A stretch of 64,000 nt of DNA from Vicia villosa (taxonomy: Eukaryota; Streptophyta; Magnoliopsida; Fabales; Fabaceae). Positions 34,165 to 48,430 of the stretch are shown here, one piece after another. Position numbers and translations under genes: made by a program. The notes under the pieces are model-generated. The model did not search any database. It saw only the letters and a list, made by a program, of their open reading frames with translations, and was not told the DNA's origin. Numbering within the stretch: position 1 is the stretch's first letter; every line of letters begins with the position of its first letter. Location of the stretch: positions 37,034,655 to 37,098,654 of the forward strand of contig NC_081183.1 of assembly GCF_029867415.1 (NCBI RefSeq), in the 5' to 3' direction.

Positions 34165-34377
34165 TGTCTATTAGAAGATGTAGTTTAAAGTTTCAATAAG
34201 CAAGTCTATAATCGATAATGTTATGTTTTATAGAGTTGTAGCCTATAAATAGGCATGTTATGATGTAAGTCATAATAAGTTCATAATAATAATTTTATCT
34301 CTTTTATCAATACAAATTCTTCTTTTCTCTATCATCTTCTTCTTCAGTTTCTTCTTGAAATCCTAATTATTCCAACA
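34165..34377 (+). repeat. 5' LTR of a Ty1/copia element
   Basis: The LTR runs from TGTCTATTAGAAGATG to ATTATTCCAACA and is followed by AATTAGTATCAGCA, a decayed primer-binding site for initiator Met-tRNA (TGGTATCAGAGC). It matches the 3' LTR at 39633-39973 (CCTATAAATAGGCATGTTATGATGTAA shared, includes the TATA box) but lacks about 120 bp of it. The first 60 bp are partly duplicated upstream (34087-34150). Confidence 0.75.
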
Positions 34378-37300
34378 AATTAGTATCAGCAAGCCTGAGT
34401 TGCGATTCAGTGAGATTCTAAAATGGAAAACAGAAATACAACATCAACGCAATTTCTAGCGAATCTATCAGTTTTCAAAGGTGAGAACTTTAACACCATA
34501 AAACCCCAACTTTTATTTAAAAGAGAACAACTAATATACATGAATAAACATCACCATTAGGGTGTCACACAAACTTCTCAATCAAACATACTTTTTGAAA
34601 TTTAAGAAACAATGCAACGAAATTAATTCTTAAACCAATTAACACATCTCATAGTTTCAAAAGGAGTTCAACTTTAACTTAACTAAAAAGTATAAATAAA
34701 ATAACTTGTAACAATAGACAATAACAAATATTGTCCCAATGTTACACTATCAGAGCATTATCCGCATAACTAAATAAACGCTGAAATAAAGTGAAGATAG
34801 CCATCTCAGCTATCGTCTAACATGCACGGTGCTAAGACTCCTCGATCTAAGTATCTGCAACAACGACATAAACATCCACATAACAAAAAATAGGATTGAA
34901 AATGTATCCAAATCATGTTAGCGATATATGATACAACAAGGATAGATACCCAACATAATCCAATCAAATACCGGTCATTCACAATGCAATATCATGTATG
35001 TAATGGACACCTCGACTCTACTCTGGTGCATGTGGTACCAAAGTTTAGAAGTTCAGAAGTTTGTTACTGAATACATCCAAGGGTTACAACATTAAACCCC
35101 AAGCTCATAAATGGTTATAGTATGAATATATTTTGAGAGGTTTACACAATCATCCCTAAATCTAAAAGCTCAAAACTCCAAAAATTAGACACCCATAATT
35201 GAACCAAATCCCCCTTACCTCAAAAAATTCAGCAACAACAAGCTTTATCAATGGAGTTTCTTCCTCTCCCAAACTTGCCTTTTCTTTTCCAGACTCTTGC
35301 CTCTCTCACGTTCTGACTTTTTTCCCAACTTTCTCTAACCTCCAATTAACCTAAAGTCTCTTTATTTTATATTCAAGTCTCCCTACATATCTTTTTACTC
35401 ACCACACCCTTTATTCTCCTTTATTCTCTATTTTCCAATTTCTAATTATTTCTAATAAATCAATACTATTCTAATATTTCTATTACTCACTAATTAATAT
35501 AAAAAAATATGAATATCTTTTCAACTCCAATATTATTTTCTAATAATTAATTAATTTACCCACTAATATAATTAATTCTCACACTCCTAATATTTTATTA
35601 ATTCGAATTACTCCAACGTTGTCTAACCTTCACATTTCTTTCGAATTCTCGGTAACGCCCAACAGACCAAAATTCGAATAAAAAAAATCGTATATGCACA
35701 TAATCACACCAAACATTCAAAATAATTATTTAAATTAAAATTATGATACACTAATACCATTAAAATAAATACGGGGTGTTACAAGAACTACGAGAGGTGG
35801 GTTGCACAAATGAATGTTATCTTCTGATTTCAAGATGTGTCTGAAATCGTGAATGATGGAGTAACAATATTGGAAGCAAATGCAGACGATGTTCAGAAAG
35901 TTCTGCACAAAGATCAAAGGAAGAAAGATAAAAAAGCACTATTCTTGATTCATCAATGTGTGGATCCCAATGTGTTCAAGAAGATCATTGAAGAGGAATC
36001 ATCCAAAGGAGCGTGAGACAAGTTGAAGAACTTGTACGACGGAGATGAAAAACTGAAAAGGGTGAAGTTGCATACACTAAGAAAGTAGTTTGAGATAACA
36101 CTTACGAAAAAAAGATGAATCGATTATTGATTTCTTCTCAATATTAGTGTTACTCACGAACCAAATGAAGGTGTGTCGTGAATCAGTCAACGATTTGCAG
36201 AAAATCGAGAAAGTGTTGGATCTCTAATTGCAAATTTTGACAACATTGTAGTGTTTAGTGAAGAGTCCAAGAACCTAGCTGAGATAAAATTGGAAGAACT
36301 TCAAGCTTCATTAGAGGCTCATGAGATGAGGCCTAAGCAGAGGAACTCAGAAAGGGAGAAGATGGCTAAACAGACACTACAAGCAAGATTCATCAAGAAG
36401 TCTGAAAAAGAAAAGGTGAAACAAAAACCTATTCTTACTAATGATGAGAATTCAAGCAAGAACTCAAAGAATCATGATGATTCAACCAAGAAAGGCATGG
36501 GCAATAATTATTCGGGAAATAAAGTTGACATGAAGAAGGTGCAGTGTTACAACTCTCAAGGATTTGGCCATTATGCTTGAGATTGTCGAAGAAAGAAGGA
36601 AGCAAGAGAAAAAGATAATGATGAAGTGCAATATGCATGTCTTGGAGATCATGAATCTGATGATGTGCTATTCATGGCCAATACTCAGTCGAACAATGAG
36701 TGAGTCAACATATGGTAGATTCGGGATGCAATAACCACATGACTAGTAATAAAAACTTGTTCACCAAGTTATATGAATATGGTAAGAAAGTGATCAAGTT
36801 GCAGATAGCAGGCATGTCACATTAAGAGGAAGAGGACACATACCTGTGGTTAGAAAAGATGGTCGAAAAGCTAGTATCATTGATGTGTTATATGTACTTT
36901 CAATGATAAGTAACTTGATAAGCATGGTTCAATTACTTACAAAAGAGTACAACATGAAGCTAGAAAAGAATCAGATGAAGGTGTATGATAGTGATGGAAG
37001 GATGATTCTAAAAGCACTGTTTGTATACAAAAAGACCTTCAAAGTAGAGATCAACATGATTGATTACAAATGTCTTGCTTCAACTGTAGAAGAAGACAAG
37101 AACTAGCTATGGAATCACATGTATGAACATCTAAACTTCAAAATTTTAGGTTTGCTCAACCTGAAAAAGATGTTGTTTAGCCTACCTCAGGTGAAGGAAC
37201 AAATTGAGGTGTGCGAGGAATGTTATAAAGCAAAACAGGCTAGGAAGGCATTCAAGAATGACTTGCCCATGAGGTTGGAGGAAAAGATGGAGCTAATTCA

Positions 37301-39632
37301 CTCTGATGTGTGTGGCCCTTTTGAAGTAAGTTAAAATAGAGGTAACTGCTATTTCCTAACTTTCATAGATGAACTCACCAGATATATGTGGATTTATCTG
37401 GTTGAAAGGAAGAGTGAGGTATTCGCAAATTTCAAGAAGCTTAAATTGCATGTCGAGAAATAAAGTGAATGGAAATTAAAGAAACTGAGAACTGATGGTG
37501 AAGTTGATTACACCTCTAGAGAATTTGCAGGATTTTGTAATGAGGAAGTTATAGAGCATAAGTTCATTGCAACCTATATGCAACATCATAATGGTATATA
37601 TGAGAGGAATAATCGAAGTATATTGAACATGGCTAGGAATATTTTGAAAGCTAAAAAAATGTCAAAGAGATTTTGGGTAGAAGCAGTTTCGACAGCACTG
37701 TACATACTAAATAGATGTCCAACCAGGAAGATATTTTACAAGGCACCTTATGAGGCTTGGACAAGAATGAAGCAAAAATTTATTCATCTTAGAGTATTTG
37801 GATCAATTTGCTTCAGGAATGTACATAAGCAATTGAGGAAGAAGCTAGATGATCAAAGTCAGACCATGATGCTCACAGATTATCATTCGACTGGTGCATA
37901 CAAATTGTATTTTCCAAATGATGATAAGCTAGTGATCAATAGAGATGTTCTGGTGGATGAAATCAAAGGGTGGAACTGGATCCAAGAATCAGTTCGACAC
38001 ATGCAAAAGACAGTCCCAACTGTGCTTGACAAAGATGACCAACAAACTAAAGTCACAACCAGTCGAAATGAAGAACCACTTGAGAAGAATATTAGAAGAT
38101 TAACTAGAATAAAAATTGAGTCTACAAGGCTAGATGGATATAAAAGATTTCTAGATCAAGTAATTGATGCATATGATGATCTCATAGAAGAAGCACTTAT
38201 GATGGTTAAATCAGAGCCAATTAATTTGAATCAAGCCATAAATGATTTGAATTGGTTGGCAGCCATGGAGAAATAACTCAAGGCAATTGAGAAGAACAAG
38301 TCCTGAGAGCTTGTCAAAAGATCTAGCAAGAAGGCAATTGATGTGAAGTGGATGTTCAAGTTGAAACTGAGGCCAAATGGTGAAATTGCCAAGTGTATGG
38401 CAAGACTAATGGCTAAAGGATTTCTTTAAAAACCAATTATTAACTTTAATAAAGTCTATGCACCTGTTACAAGGATAGAAACCATCAAAATTGTTGTGTC
38501 GACCGCATCATACAAATGATGGAAGATATATCAATTAGATGCAAAGTTAGCATTTCTAAAATTACCATTGGATAAAGAGGTTCATGTTAGTCAACCACCA
38601 GGATTTGAAATCAAACGGCGGGAATATAAGGTGTATAGATTGAGAAAGGCTCTATAAGGGTTGAAGCAAGCCCCAAGGGCTTGGATTAAAAGAATAGCTA
38701 ACTTCCTGATTCAAGTAGGTTTCACAAAGTGTATCTCTGAACATGGAGTATATGTCAATGATGTAAATAGTGTTAGTCGAATCATTTTAAGTTTGTAAGT
38801 GAATGATTTATTGATAATAGGTGCAAATGAAGTAGAAATACGAAGAGTCAAGCCGAAGTTGATGCAGGAGTTTGAGATGTCTAACCTAGGGAACTTGTCA
38901 TATTTCTTAGGGATGGATTTTAACGACACGAGTGAAGGGGTCTTATTGCACCAAAAGAAGTATGCTCAAGATATCTTGATAAGGTTCAAGATAAACGATT
39001 GTAATGCAGCTGCCATGCCATTAGAAACTAGAGCGAAATTGAGAAAGGATACAAATGATGATTTTGTAAGTGCAACATTGTACTAGCAAATCATTGGATC
39101 CTTAAGTTATCTTTGCAATACAAGGCCGAATATTTGTCAAAGGTTCGGGTTGTTGAGCATATTTATAGAGAAGCCACAAGAATGTTATCTCACTTCAATC
39201 AAGAGGGTATTAAGATACATAAAAGGTACTATCGATCATGGTGTGTTGATGCCAACGAAGAAGAGTACTAGCACAAATGCAGAGGTACATGGCTACATAT
39301 TCATGATTGGAGGTGCTCTAATATCATGGAGCTCAAGAAAGAAAAGCATTGTGGCTTTGTCATCATGTGAAGTTAAGTACGTGACCGCATCATATGCAGC
39401 ATGTCAAACAGTATGGATAGAGATGTTGTTAGAAGGGATCAAGATCATGGAACCTAAGAAAATAAAGTTGTTTGTAGATGACAAGTCAGTTGTTTAAAGC
39501 AAATCATCCTGTGTGTCATGGTTGAAGTAAACACATAAAGAGCCAGTATTATTTTCTTAGGGATCAAGTAAATAAATGAAAGCTAGAACTTGAGCATTGC
39601 AAGACAGAATGTCAACTAGCTGCTAAAGGGTG
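34378..39632 (+). pseudogene. Ty1/copia polyprotein, decayed and interrupted by a gypsy solo LTR
   Basis: Gag starts at 34423 (MENRNTTSTQFLANLSVFKG), is split by the LTR at 34489-35783, and resumes with YERWVAQMNVIF. The zinc knuckle at 36544 has a Cys replaced by Ser and a stop inside (CYNSQGFGHYA). Protease DSGCNNHMTS is at 36720. Integrase has HLNFKILGLLN...CEECYKAKQARK (37122-37250), then FIDELTRYMWIYLVERKSEV and QHHNGIYERNNRSILNMARN (37580 on). RT has DVKWMFKLKLRPNGEIAKCM, YQLDAKLAFLKLPLDKEVHV and LKQAPRAW; the usual YVDD catalytic site is changed to VNDLLIIG (38800). RNase H has SWSSRKKSIVALSSCEVKYV (39330). Multiple stops and frameshifts show it is dead. Confidence 0.88.
34489..35783 (-). 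mobile_element. Gypsy solo LTR inserted in copia gag
   Basis: Read on the minus strand it begins TGTAACACCCCGTATTTATT (from 35783) and ends GGGGTTTTATGGTGTTAAA (34489). AGAAC flanks both sides (34484-34488, 35784-35788). Removing the LTR and one AGAAC rejoins the copia gag frame (GENYERWV). The LTR belongs to the TGTAAC(A/G)CCC class, like 46094-47734, with an A/G-rich stretch before a GAGGTAAGGGGGATTTGG motif in the middle. No internal region remains, so LTR-LTR recombination removed it. Confidence 0.92.
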
Positions 39633-39904
39633 TGTTAAAAGATGTAATTCACGGTTTGAGTAAGCAAGTCTATGTTCAAAAATGTTATGCTCGACAGAGT
39701 CAAACCAGTTAGAGTCAACTTAGTTAAGATATATGAGTATGAGTTATCAAGAAGACGTCGAATTGTATAAGCATGTAATCCACAAGAGTCGAATACTACA
39801 ATGTGTGAATTGTATGTTTTTGGTTGCCTATAAATAGGCATGTTATGATGTAAATCCTAGTAAATTCATAATAATAATTTTCTCTCTTTTATAAATACAG
39901 TCTC

Positions 39905-39937
<33 letters not shown>

Positions 39938-39973
39938 TCTCCTTCTTCTTCTTCTTCTTTAATTGTTCCAACA
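39633..39973 (+). repeat. 3' LTR of the Ty1/copia element
   Basis: It follows a purine stretch (GCTAAAGGG) and runs from TGTTAAAAGATGTAATTC to AATTGTTCCAACA. A TATA-like CCTATAAATAGGC is at 39829-39840, and a pyrimidine tract with (TC)n, (CA)n and (CTT)n microsatellites lies at 39900-39960. No target duplication matching the 5' side is preserved. Confidence 0.8.
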
Positions 39974-40514
39974 ATGTCAACACGAATATAATGAATCACC
40001 AATGAGAAGTTTGTCATTGTGCCACGTCAATGGACGTTTGCCACGTTGCCTTTCTTGTAACAGAATGTTGATGTTAGAGACGAAAATCAAATGAATCCCA
40101 ATATTCAAGGTCTATTTTACAAAAGAAAAATACAGAGACGAAAATCAAATTCTTGTCAACTTACACAGACTACAAATTTAATTATTTTTATTATTTCATC
40201 TAATCACGAATAATTAAGAATTTTAATTGATAAATAACTAATATAAGTAAATTAATATATATAATGAAATTTAATTTTCTAATATAGTTACTCACATATA
40301 TATGAAAGGAAATACTTGTGCCAACTTTTTTGGCGAATTTCGCGCTCGGCATCAACACAATCATCATTTTTATTTCATACCAATTGATATTAGGAATGAT
40401 GTTGTAAAGAATAGATTAGACATACAGATACCGATGCATTTCTTTATATCCTCGTAATCCTTAAGTTCCCCTTTTTTTTTTACCGTTTTCTTTTCTATTA
40501 TATTGCATAGAGAA
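39974..40514. other. AT-rich DNA with half of a MITE
   Basis: Around 40075-40150 the phrase GAGACGAAAATCAAAT occurs twice and GTCAACTTACA once, as in the arms of the GGCTTAAATGCAC-type MITEs, but no paired terminus is visible. No gene is seen. Confidence 0.45.
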
Positions 40515-40678
40515 AATGGGTGATGCACAAACAGTGAAAAATAATTTTACACTGTCAATCAATCACAATCATTTATCTAATTAAAACACTCTTTTATTTT
40601 TAAGAGAATTTAATGACATTGTAGATTGGTGATTTTTTATTGGATGAAATGTAAAACTATTTTACACTGTTAGTGCAT
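40515..40678. mobile_element. Small MITE with inverted TGCACTAACAGTGTAAAAT arms
   Basis: GATGCACAAACAGTGAAAAA and TTTTACACTGTCAATCAATC on the left are mirrored by GATTGGTGATTTTTTATTGG and TTTTACACTGTTAGTGCAT on the right. The ends are placed by eye and no certain target duplication is identified. Confidence 0.65.
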
Positions 40679-41720
40679 ATTCATTAAACCTATTGCCTAT
40701 CATTAAAAAAAATCACCATCTTATATTCAACCATATTTTACTGTAACTTTTAAGTTAGTAGTATAATAATTAAATAAAATATTTTAACAATGGTTATTAC
40801 AACTCAATTGATAAAGTAAATACAACCCATGATAGTAGAAAAAAAAAAGAATTCTTGTATATTGTTACTTGGTGGAAACGAAAAGTAATTAGAAAGTGGA
40901 GAAGATGATAAATAAGTGAAAGCATGAACCAGCTTAGTGCATATGATATGATCATGGGGAACATCCATGCTCCAATACCCAAACTAACCACACATGATGT
41001 GTCCAATCCACAAGAAATCTCTTCTCAGGATCTCTCTAGATTTCATTTTATAATCAAACTTAGTTGCGTTTTTCATGTGTTTTTCGTGTATTTAGTTCTT
41101 AACATTGAATATATTTGTTTATGGTTATAATAAACTTTAAAAAGCATTAATATAGTTTAATATTTTATTGCGTTTGAATAATGTTATGTTTGAATAAAAC
41201 AGTTTTCACATGCTACCAATCTTAACCACTCACTATGAAAACACCACTTTAAAAAATTCTACGGGCCAAATGATTATTACTTTTATTGGGTTTTTCCCAA
41301 TTTTGTTGGCAAAAGGCTTTACTATTCAGGCCATATCTCCTTTTACTCATGTTTTGGTATTAATTAGGTTTAATGTTTTTTTCTTCTATATTAATTTTGG
41401 AGTTAATTTTAGTTGCTTAATATAAAAAAATTATATTAATTATCAATTTTTTTTATCTTAATTAGATAAAAAGAATTAATATAGTACATTGTGAAGAGTT
41501 AGAGATTAATATAAAAAAAAAATTTAAGTTAAATAAATAAAATGAATCTGAAGTTAACATACAGAATAAAAAAATATTAAATCTAGGAATAAACACCAAA
41601 GAAATATGATAAACAATAAAAATAAATTATAAAAAAATTAAGATATTTTAAAACTTAATTCGTATAATTTTTTTAATATTAAATTAAAAGATATAATTTT
41701 CATCTCATATAAATTATTAT
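40679..41720. other. AT-rich intergenic DNA, nothing recognised
   Basis: Only short chance open frames are found (for example near 40924 and 41210), without similarity or splice context. The last five bases (ATTAT) are the target duplication of the next solo LTR. Confidence 0.6.
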
Positions 41721-42225
41721 TGTTGTTCTGGACTAGCCCACTTGATCTATATAGGCTCAATCCACTTGTTAATGTGAAGAGGTCCAATAAGCGTCAGCCC
41801 ACTTCTTGGAGCAAGAAGAGGACGAACCTCCCCTTCAACCGAGCAGGACGCATCAACACATCTCCCACAACATAGGACTATCCGAGCACGCTAGCCCTCC
41901 GTCCCCGCCAACGGCTAGTTCCCCTTGCTCGGCTAATCATGATCTTCTCCACTATTCCCTACATTCTGGGCTCAGAAATCACGCTCAAGCCCACAAAAAT
42001 AGGACGACATAGTCCACCTCAAAGAGAACATTATAAATAACCCTCTACTCCTAAAGGACAAGGTAATCCAAACTTTGCCCAAAACTATATACTTTTTGTT
42101 GTACCTTTTGTTCTCTCTCTTACTATGGCATCGGAGTACCTTGTAGGTACAACCCCCCTTTTTTCTAAACCATCACCAAAGATCAAGTCGTTCGTTACTG
42201 GCCACCTGTTCTGCTCATCCGAACA
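41721..42225 (+). mobile_element. Gypsy solo LTR with 5-bp target duplication
   Basis: It starts TGTTGTTCTGGACTAG and ends CATCCGAACA, flanked by ATTAT on both sides (41716-41720, 42226-42230). A TATA box (CATTATAAATAACC, about 42031) is followed by the ATCGGAGTACCTTGTAGGTA motif (42130-42149), as in LTRs of Tat-lineage gypsy elements. The GC content is well above the surroundings. An ATG open frame at 42125 only reads into the microsatellite and is not a gene. Confidence 0.9.
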
Positions 42226-42318
<93 letters not shown>

Positions 42319-42321
42319 TTA
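42226..42321. repeat. (ATT)n microsatellite starting at the LTR target duplication
   Basis: About 32 ATT repeats begin in the ATTAT duplication of the preceding solo LTR. Confidence 0.97.
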
Positions 42322-43630
42322 TTATTGTAAATTCAGATTGTGCCTAAGAGGGAATGAATTAGGTACTTTAAAATTTTTCTGATTTATGTGATGAAGTTGA
42401 TTATTTTTCTGGTTTATGGTGATGTTATCAAAGTAGTAAGTGCAGAAAAATAAAGAACTCAAGGATATATCATAGTTTCCCTCACAACCCGATAGTACTT
42501 CATTCCCCTTTCAACACGAAAGAGATTTCACTATTGTTAGGACTTGTACAACAATTAATAAGATCAACAAGAACAATCCTCTTGTGATCAACCAAATTGC
42601 AAGATCAATAAGAACAATCCTCTTGTGATCAACCAAATTGATATGAGATGAGTCCTCTCAAAAATCAATTCTCTTGCTTCCAACAAACGTGGACAACATG
42701 ATACAATTAACAAATATAAAAATAATTTAAGTAAGAAAAGTTGATTAACATATATCAGTCACTAGGATTGATCTTCTTTTCCAAACAAACAATTTATAAG
42801 GATATATTAGTGTTTAAGTGTTAATGAATATGAGAAGAATTTTCTGGACATATATGAAAACAAATGCATAAAAATTCTCTATGAAATTTCAAGGATAAAA
42901 AGCACTTGTGTGAAAATAAATGAGTATTTGATTTCAAATTGCTATGGAAAAGGTGAGTTTTGAATTCTGAAAATATGATTATGTATAATACCTTAACACC
43001 TCTATGAATGTGTGTGAATCAATGAAAATAAGCAATGATTAAGGAATGATTTTTGTTAAACGTTCATATTCAAAACATATTTGAAATAACTACTGCCTTA
43101 AATGGAAATCGATTTTGGAATATGGGATAACCGATTTCACCTGAAACGTTGCAAATGGAATTTCAAATTTTCATGAGGGAAATCGATTTTCATAAATGGG
43201 GTAATCAATTTCCATGCCTAAAAATTGTTTTCCAAAAAAGACATGCAGGCTAAAATACAAATAGGAAATCGATTTCCTTACATAGGGTTATCAATTTTCT
43301 GAATTGAAATATGACAAAATACTTTGTTTTGAAGACACAAACTGTTTTGACACTCGACCTAATAGATCATATATGCAAGTGAATATTTGGAGTATTTTTT
43401 AGCATTAAGTTATCAATATAATTGCATGCTTGTATCTCTATTAATCAAGATCCATGCTAGTGTTCAAAGTAAAAGTTGAATTATTTAATGCTAACTTTCA
43501 CACATGATGAGTCTTGAATCACTTGAGTAGATAAAATGCACTTGAAGTTTTTTTCCATACTTTTTTGACATGATCATTTGATTTGCACTTTATCTTCATC
43601 AAAACACATTGAAAAGATAGTCTTGACTTC
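42322..43630. other. AT-rich region with tandem and dispersed repeats, no gene
   Basis: A 40-41-bp unit (AAGATCAACAAGAACAATCC...) is duplicated at 42560-42600 and 42601-42640. At 43100-43300 three diverged units of about 80 bp each pair GAAATCGATTT with a following GGG(G)TAA.C(A/G)ATTT. Such AAATCGATTT series occur near or in some retroelement LTRs of legumes; here the parent element is not identifiable. Confidence 0.5.
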
Positions 43631-43632
43631 AC

Positions 43633-43633
43633 A

Positions 43634-43670
<37 letters not shown>

Positions 43671-43683
43671 GTATTAATGATTA

Positions 43684-43745
<62 letters not shown>
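43633..43745. repeat. (ATT)n compound microsatellite
   Basis: Two ATT runs are separated by AGTATTAATGATTATTTTT. Confidence 0.97.
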
Positions 43746-45140
<1,395 letters not shown>

Positions 45141-45194
45141 CATGAATTCCACAGTTTATACTTTAGAGAATCACTTCTAAATATATCTTATATA

Positions 45195-46093
45195 TAAAAA
45201 AGCATATTATCATTGTATTTAATGGAAGCGGATTATGGAAGCAAATTATGTATAAAAAGAAGATTATGAAAAAGATAAATTTATCATCCTTTTAACATTT
45301 TTACAATTATATATAAATCAAAATATACTATGTGTCATAAGTTGTCTTTAACTCTCTGTGATGTCATGAAGAAATTGTCTTTAACAAATATTCAACTATA
45401 TTGAATCCAAATATAAATATTTTTTCGGCCAATTTAAAAATAAATAAAAATATTTTTGTAATCATATACATAATTAAAATATCAAAGATCTGCAACATCT
45501 TTGTAAGAAGTATCAAACTCTATACAACTTCATATAGTTCAAGAGCTAATCATCCGTAATTATAAAATAGCAGCACCATCATATATGTCTGTCTATGATC
45601 CACCTCCAAAAACCAAGATAAGCATGAAGATTGCACCTAACAGAATCGATCAATAACAATTAACCATCAAGAAAACCTAAAAAAAATAAAAACACAATAT
45701 AACCCGAAAGAGGCCATACTTGGACGAATATATGTACTTCAGGCGTCGAAACACTGATAAGTTAAAGAAGATATAGGAAATTAAAATGTTATCAACTCCA
45801 ATTTAGACTGAAGTTATGTAAACTAACTCAGACATACGATTTTCATATCTATATGTAATTAAACCTAAAACATACTATCAACAAAGCCATATTAATCAAA
45901 TTCATCAAATAGATGAAGCAGTCTTTACATAGCCACAGAGCACCATATTTGATAAATTTGAACATTTTTATCAGAAATGTGGGGGAGGGGGTAAAGAAAG
46001 ATTACACTCATAATATAGGAAAAAATAAGCAAAAAGGGATGTGCAATGTGTCGATGACCGTCAAAAAGAGGCTACCTATGAGGAGAGCATAAA
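45195..46093. other. Intergenic DNA, less AT-extreme, no gene recognised
   Basis: The sequence has no readable protein similarity on either strand. It may be non-coding parts of a decayed gene, since coding-like scraps appear beyond the solo LTR on the minus strand (48255-49110). The last five bases (ATAAA) are the target duplication of the LTR. Confidence 0.4.
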
Positions 46094-47734
46094 TGTAACG
46101 CCCGTTTTTACTTTAATTATTTATGTTATGTGTGTTGCGTGAATTAATTGACAATTGTGTGAATTATGTGTTTATTATATGCTTAATTGATTTTTTTGTT
46201 ATTTTATTCGGGAATTATTAGTAACTAATATAAGTTAGTGAGGCTATTAGTAATTGGGCTTAAGTTGGTGTTAGTAAGTGAGGGGTACTAATTAGAGCCC
46301 ATTAGCATTATGAGAAAGATAGTAAGGGTTTAACAAAAACAAGGGTTTTAGAGAATTAGAGATTAGAAGCTTATTTTGTGAAAATTGGGAAAAGAAGAGA
46401 AGAGTGAAGAGAAGAGGAGAATCCAAGATTGAAGCTAGAGTTGTCTTCAATCCAAAACCTAAGGTAAGGATGGAATTCTTTCATGCTAAAGGGATGTATG
46501 ATGATGTTTAAGTAGGGTCGACCTGAGCAAACCCGAGGGGTACAAAAACATTCATGCGTCGACCTGAGGATTCAATTTTTGGGCAGATTTTGTAAAGATC
46601 ATAACTTTTGATCCGTAACTCCTTTTTAAGTTCCGTTTGAACCTCCGTGAAAATTTAATTGATGTCTTTCTAAGGGATATGATTTGAAAACCTTTGGAAA
46701 CCTTGTGAATCTTTTCTTGGATTGTATTATTTGATGTTGCATTTGTTGATGCGAAGTGATGTATTGTTGTATGATGATACAACATAGCGACGTGATTGTG
46801 AAGTGATGAATTACTATAAAAGTAATGATGTTTAGTCGATGTTTGTGTTATGTTTGTGTGGATGTTGCATTAATTTAGTCACATCCATTGCATAAAAGAG
46901 ACGTGTCCTTAATGGCAAAAGCGACGAGGCCTTAATGGTAAATAGAGACGTGTGCCCAATGGCAAATTTTGAGACGTGAGAGTTTTACTCCAAATGGTAC
47001 CACATGCATTTGCATAAGTCGAGTCGCATTTACATTTGCATTTAAATTGCGTTGTTTTGTGTTTGAATTGTTGAGACGATGAGATGTTTGTTGTGACATG
47101 ATGATGAGATGTTATTGTGATGCATTGATACTATAATTGCAAATTAAGTGTGTTGTCATAATTGGTTATTGACATTGTTTCCGTTTCATAAGATGTTAAG
47201 TGATGAGAAGTGGTGATATATGTATGATCTTTACTATGATTTGAATATTATCATACGTTTCTTTATAATGAATGATATCTCACCCCTTCTGTTTGAATGT
47301 TACCCCTGGTTGGTAACATGCAGGTAACGACGTGGAGTAGTTGTTTACCTATTATCTCGAGTCGGTGTGTCTATGCTCTGATAATTAACACTCGGGGGGA
47401 TGTTTATTTTCATTGTTTATGTCGTGATACCTTGTTGGATTTGGTTATCGCTTTCTTTATGTTGAGACATGTTGGATATTGTTGCCATGTTGGAAAAGAT
47501 GTTATGATTTGGATTATGATGTTAATTGATTTCCGCTGCGATAATATGAACTAATTGGTTTGAAAGTTTAATGAAGTATTATTCCTCCATTGTATGTGTT
47601 ATGTATCCATGTTTTATGAGCATGATTTGTGATTTGTTTAAGTTGAATATGTGACACCTCAAATTTGTTGCTTGTTTCGATGAATTGCACTCTGATTTCT
47701 CTTATGAATTGTGGGATAGATTTGGGGTGTTACA
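46094..47734 (+). mobile_element. Gypsy solo LTR with perfect 5-bp target duplication
   Basis: It runs from TGTAACGCCCGTTTTTAC to GATTTGGGGTGTTACA, with ATAAA on both sides (46089-46093, 47735-47739). Around 46350-46465 a purine-rich stretch (GAAGAGAAGAGGAGAATCC) is followed by CCTAAGGTAAGGATGG. Short repeated phrases (GACGTGTCCTTAATGGC, ..GACGAGGCCTTAATGG) lie at 46900-46960. The length and ends fit a chromovirus-type LTR. Open frames inside (for example 47297) carry no known protein. Confidence 0.92.
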
Positions 47735-48240
47735 ATAAAACTTTTGCAAGTGCAGTAAACTTGCAATTAACACAATCAGACACCAATAGAGGAAGACAAT
47801 ATATAATCCCTTCAGCCAAACATATAAAATATGAAGCTGCAGTTGAATTAGGAGGAAAACCCTGGAAAAAAACCAATTAAAATAGTCATATACCAATTTA
47901 AAATAGAATGAAAATCATTTTAAAAAGAATGAAAATCAGAGAGCGCAAATTCTAGCTTCGATCTTAACGAAAATGCTTGAAACTTAGGGTTGTAGGAATG
48001 GACATCGATGGTTTAAGCGGCCGATGACGATCCTAACATAAAAGAAGGTAATACATGTACGAATTTTTTTAAACTTATCATATTCTGCAGAAGATGTCAA
48101 AGCATGTACCTTATTGATATGTATGGAGTGAATTCTTCATGGTAGTTCCTATCAAAACATAAGTTTTTGGAAAAGAAAATTTGTAACATGCAGATAACAT
48201 GAACTAAATTAAACTTAGGCTAATCAACATTTTAGCTTAA
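47735..48240. other. Unassigned DNA after the solo LTR
   Basis: A short plus-strand frame (to 47880) includes leftover LTR sequence and has no recognisable product. It continues the interrupted sequence from before 46093. Confidence 0.4.
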
Positions 48241-48430
48241 AAAAATTATGTTTGAAAATATAGTGTCTGGTAGCCGCACTTGTGATCAACGTATTTGAGA
48301 AGCTCGACAGGATCTTGGTGGAATTCGTCGTATTCTAGTTTCGAAACTCCAAAGGTTCTTTCGGCTTGCATTCTTTTGGTTACTTTCATCGACTTCTTCT
48401 GCAAGATCCAAGCTACAAAATGGTGGAAGT
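48241..48430 (-). pseudogene. Possible gene relic: unidentified minus-strand coding-like segment
   Basis: The minus strand is open for about 58 codons with an ordinary protein composition: WILQKKSMKVTKRMQAERTF, then GVSKLEYDEFHQDPVELLKY, then VDHKCGY, up to a TAA near 48258. I do not recognise the family. Good codon-like composition in this AT-rich setting, and the end at a stop, suggest a terminal exon of a gene or of a captured fragment. Confidence 0.35.

Noticed and set aside
42125..42382. Plus-strand frame beginning MASEYLVGTTPLFSKP with a poly-Leu tail
   Set aside because: It starts in a solo LTR downstream of its TATA box and runs into the (ATT)n tract; no gene similarity.
47297..47554. 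85-codon frame as a Cys/His-rich protein
   Set aside because: It lies wholly within the solo LTR 46094-47734 and resembles no known domain.
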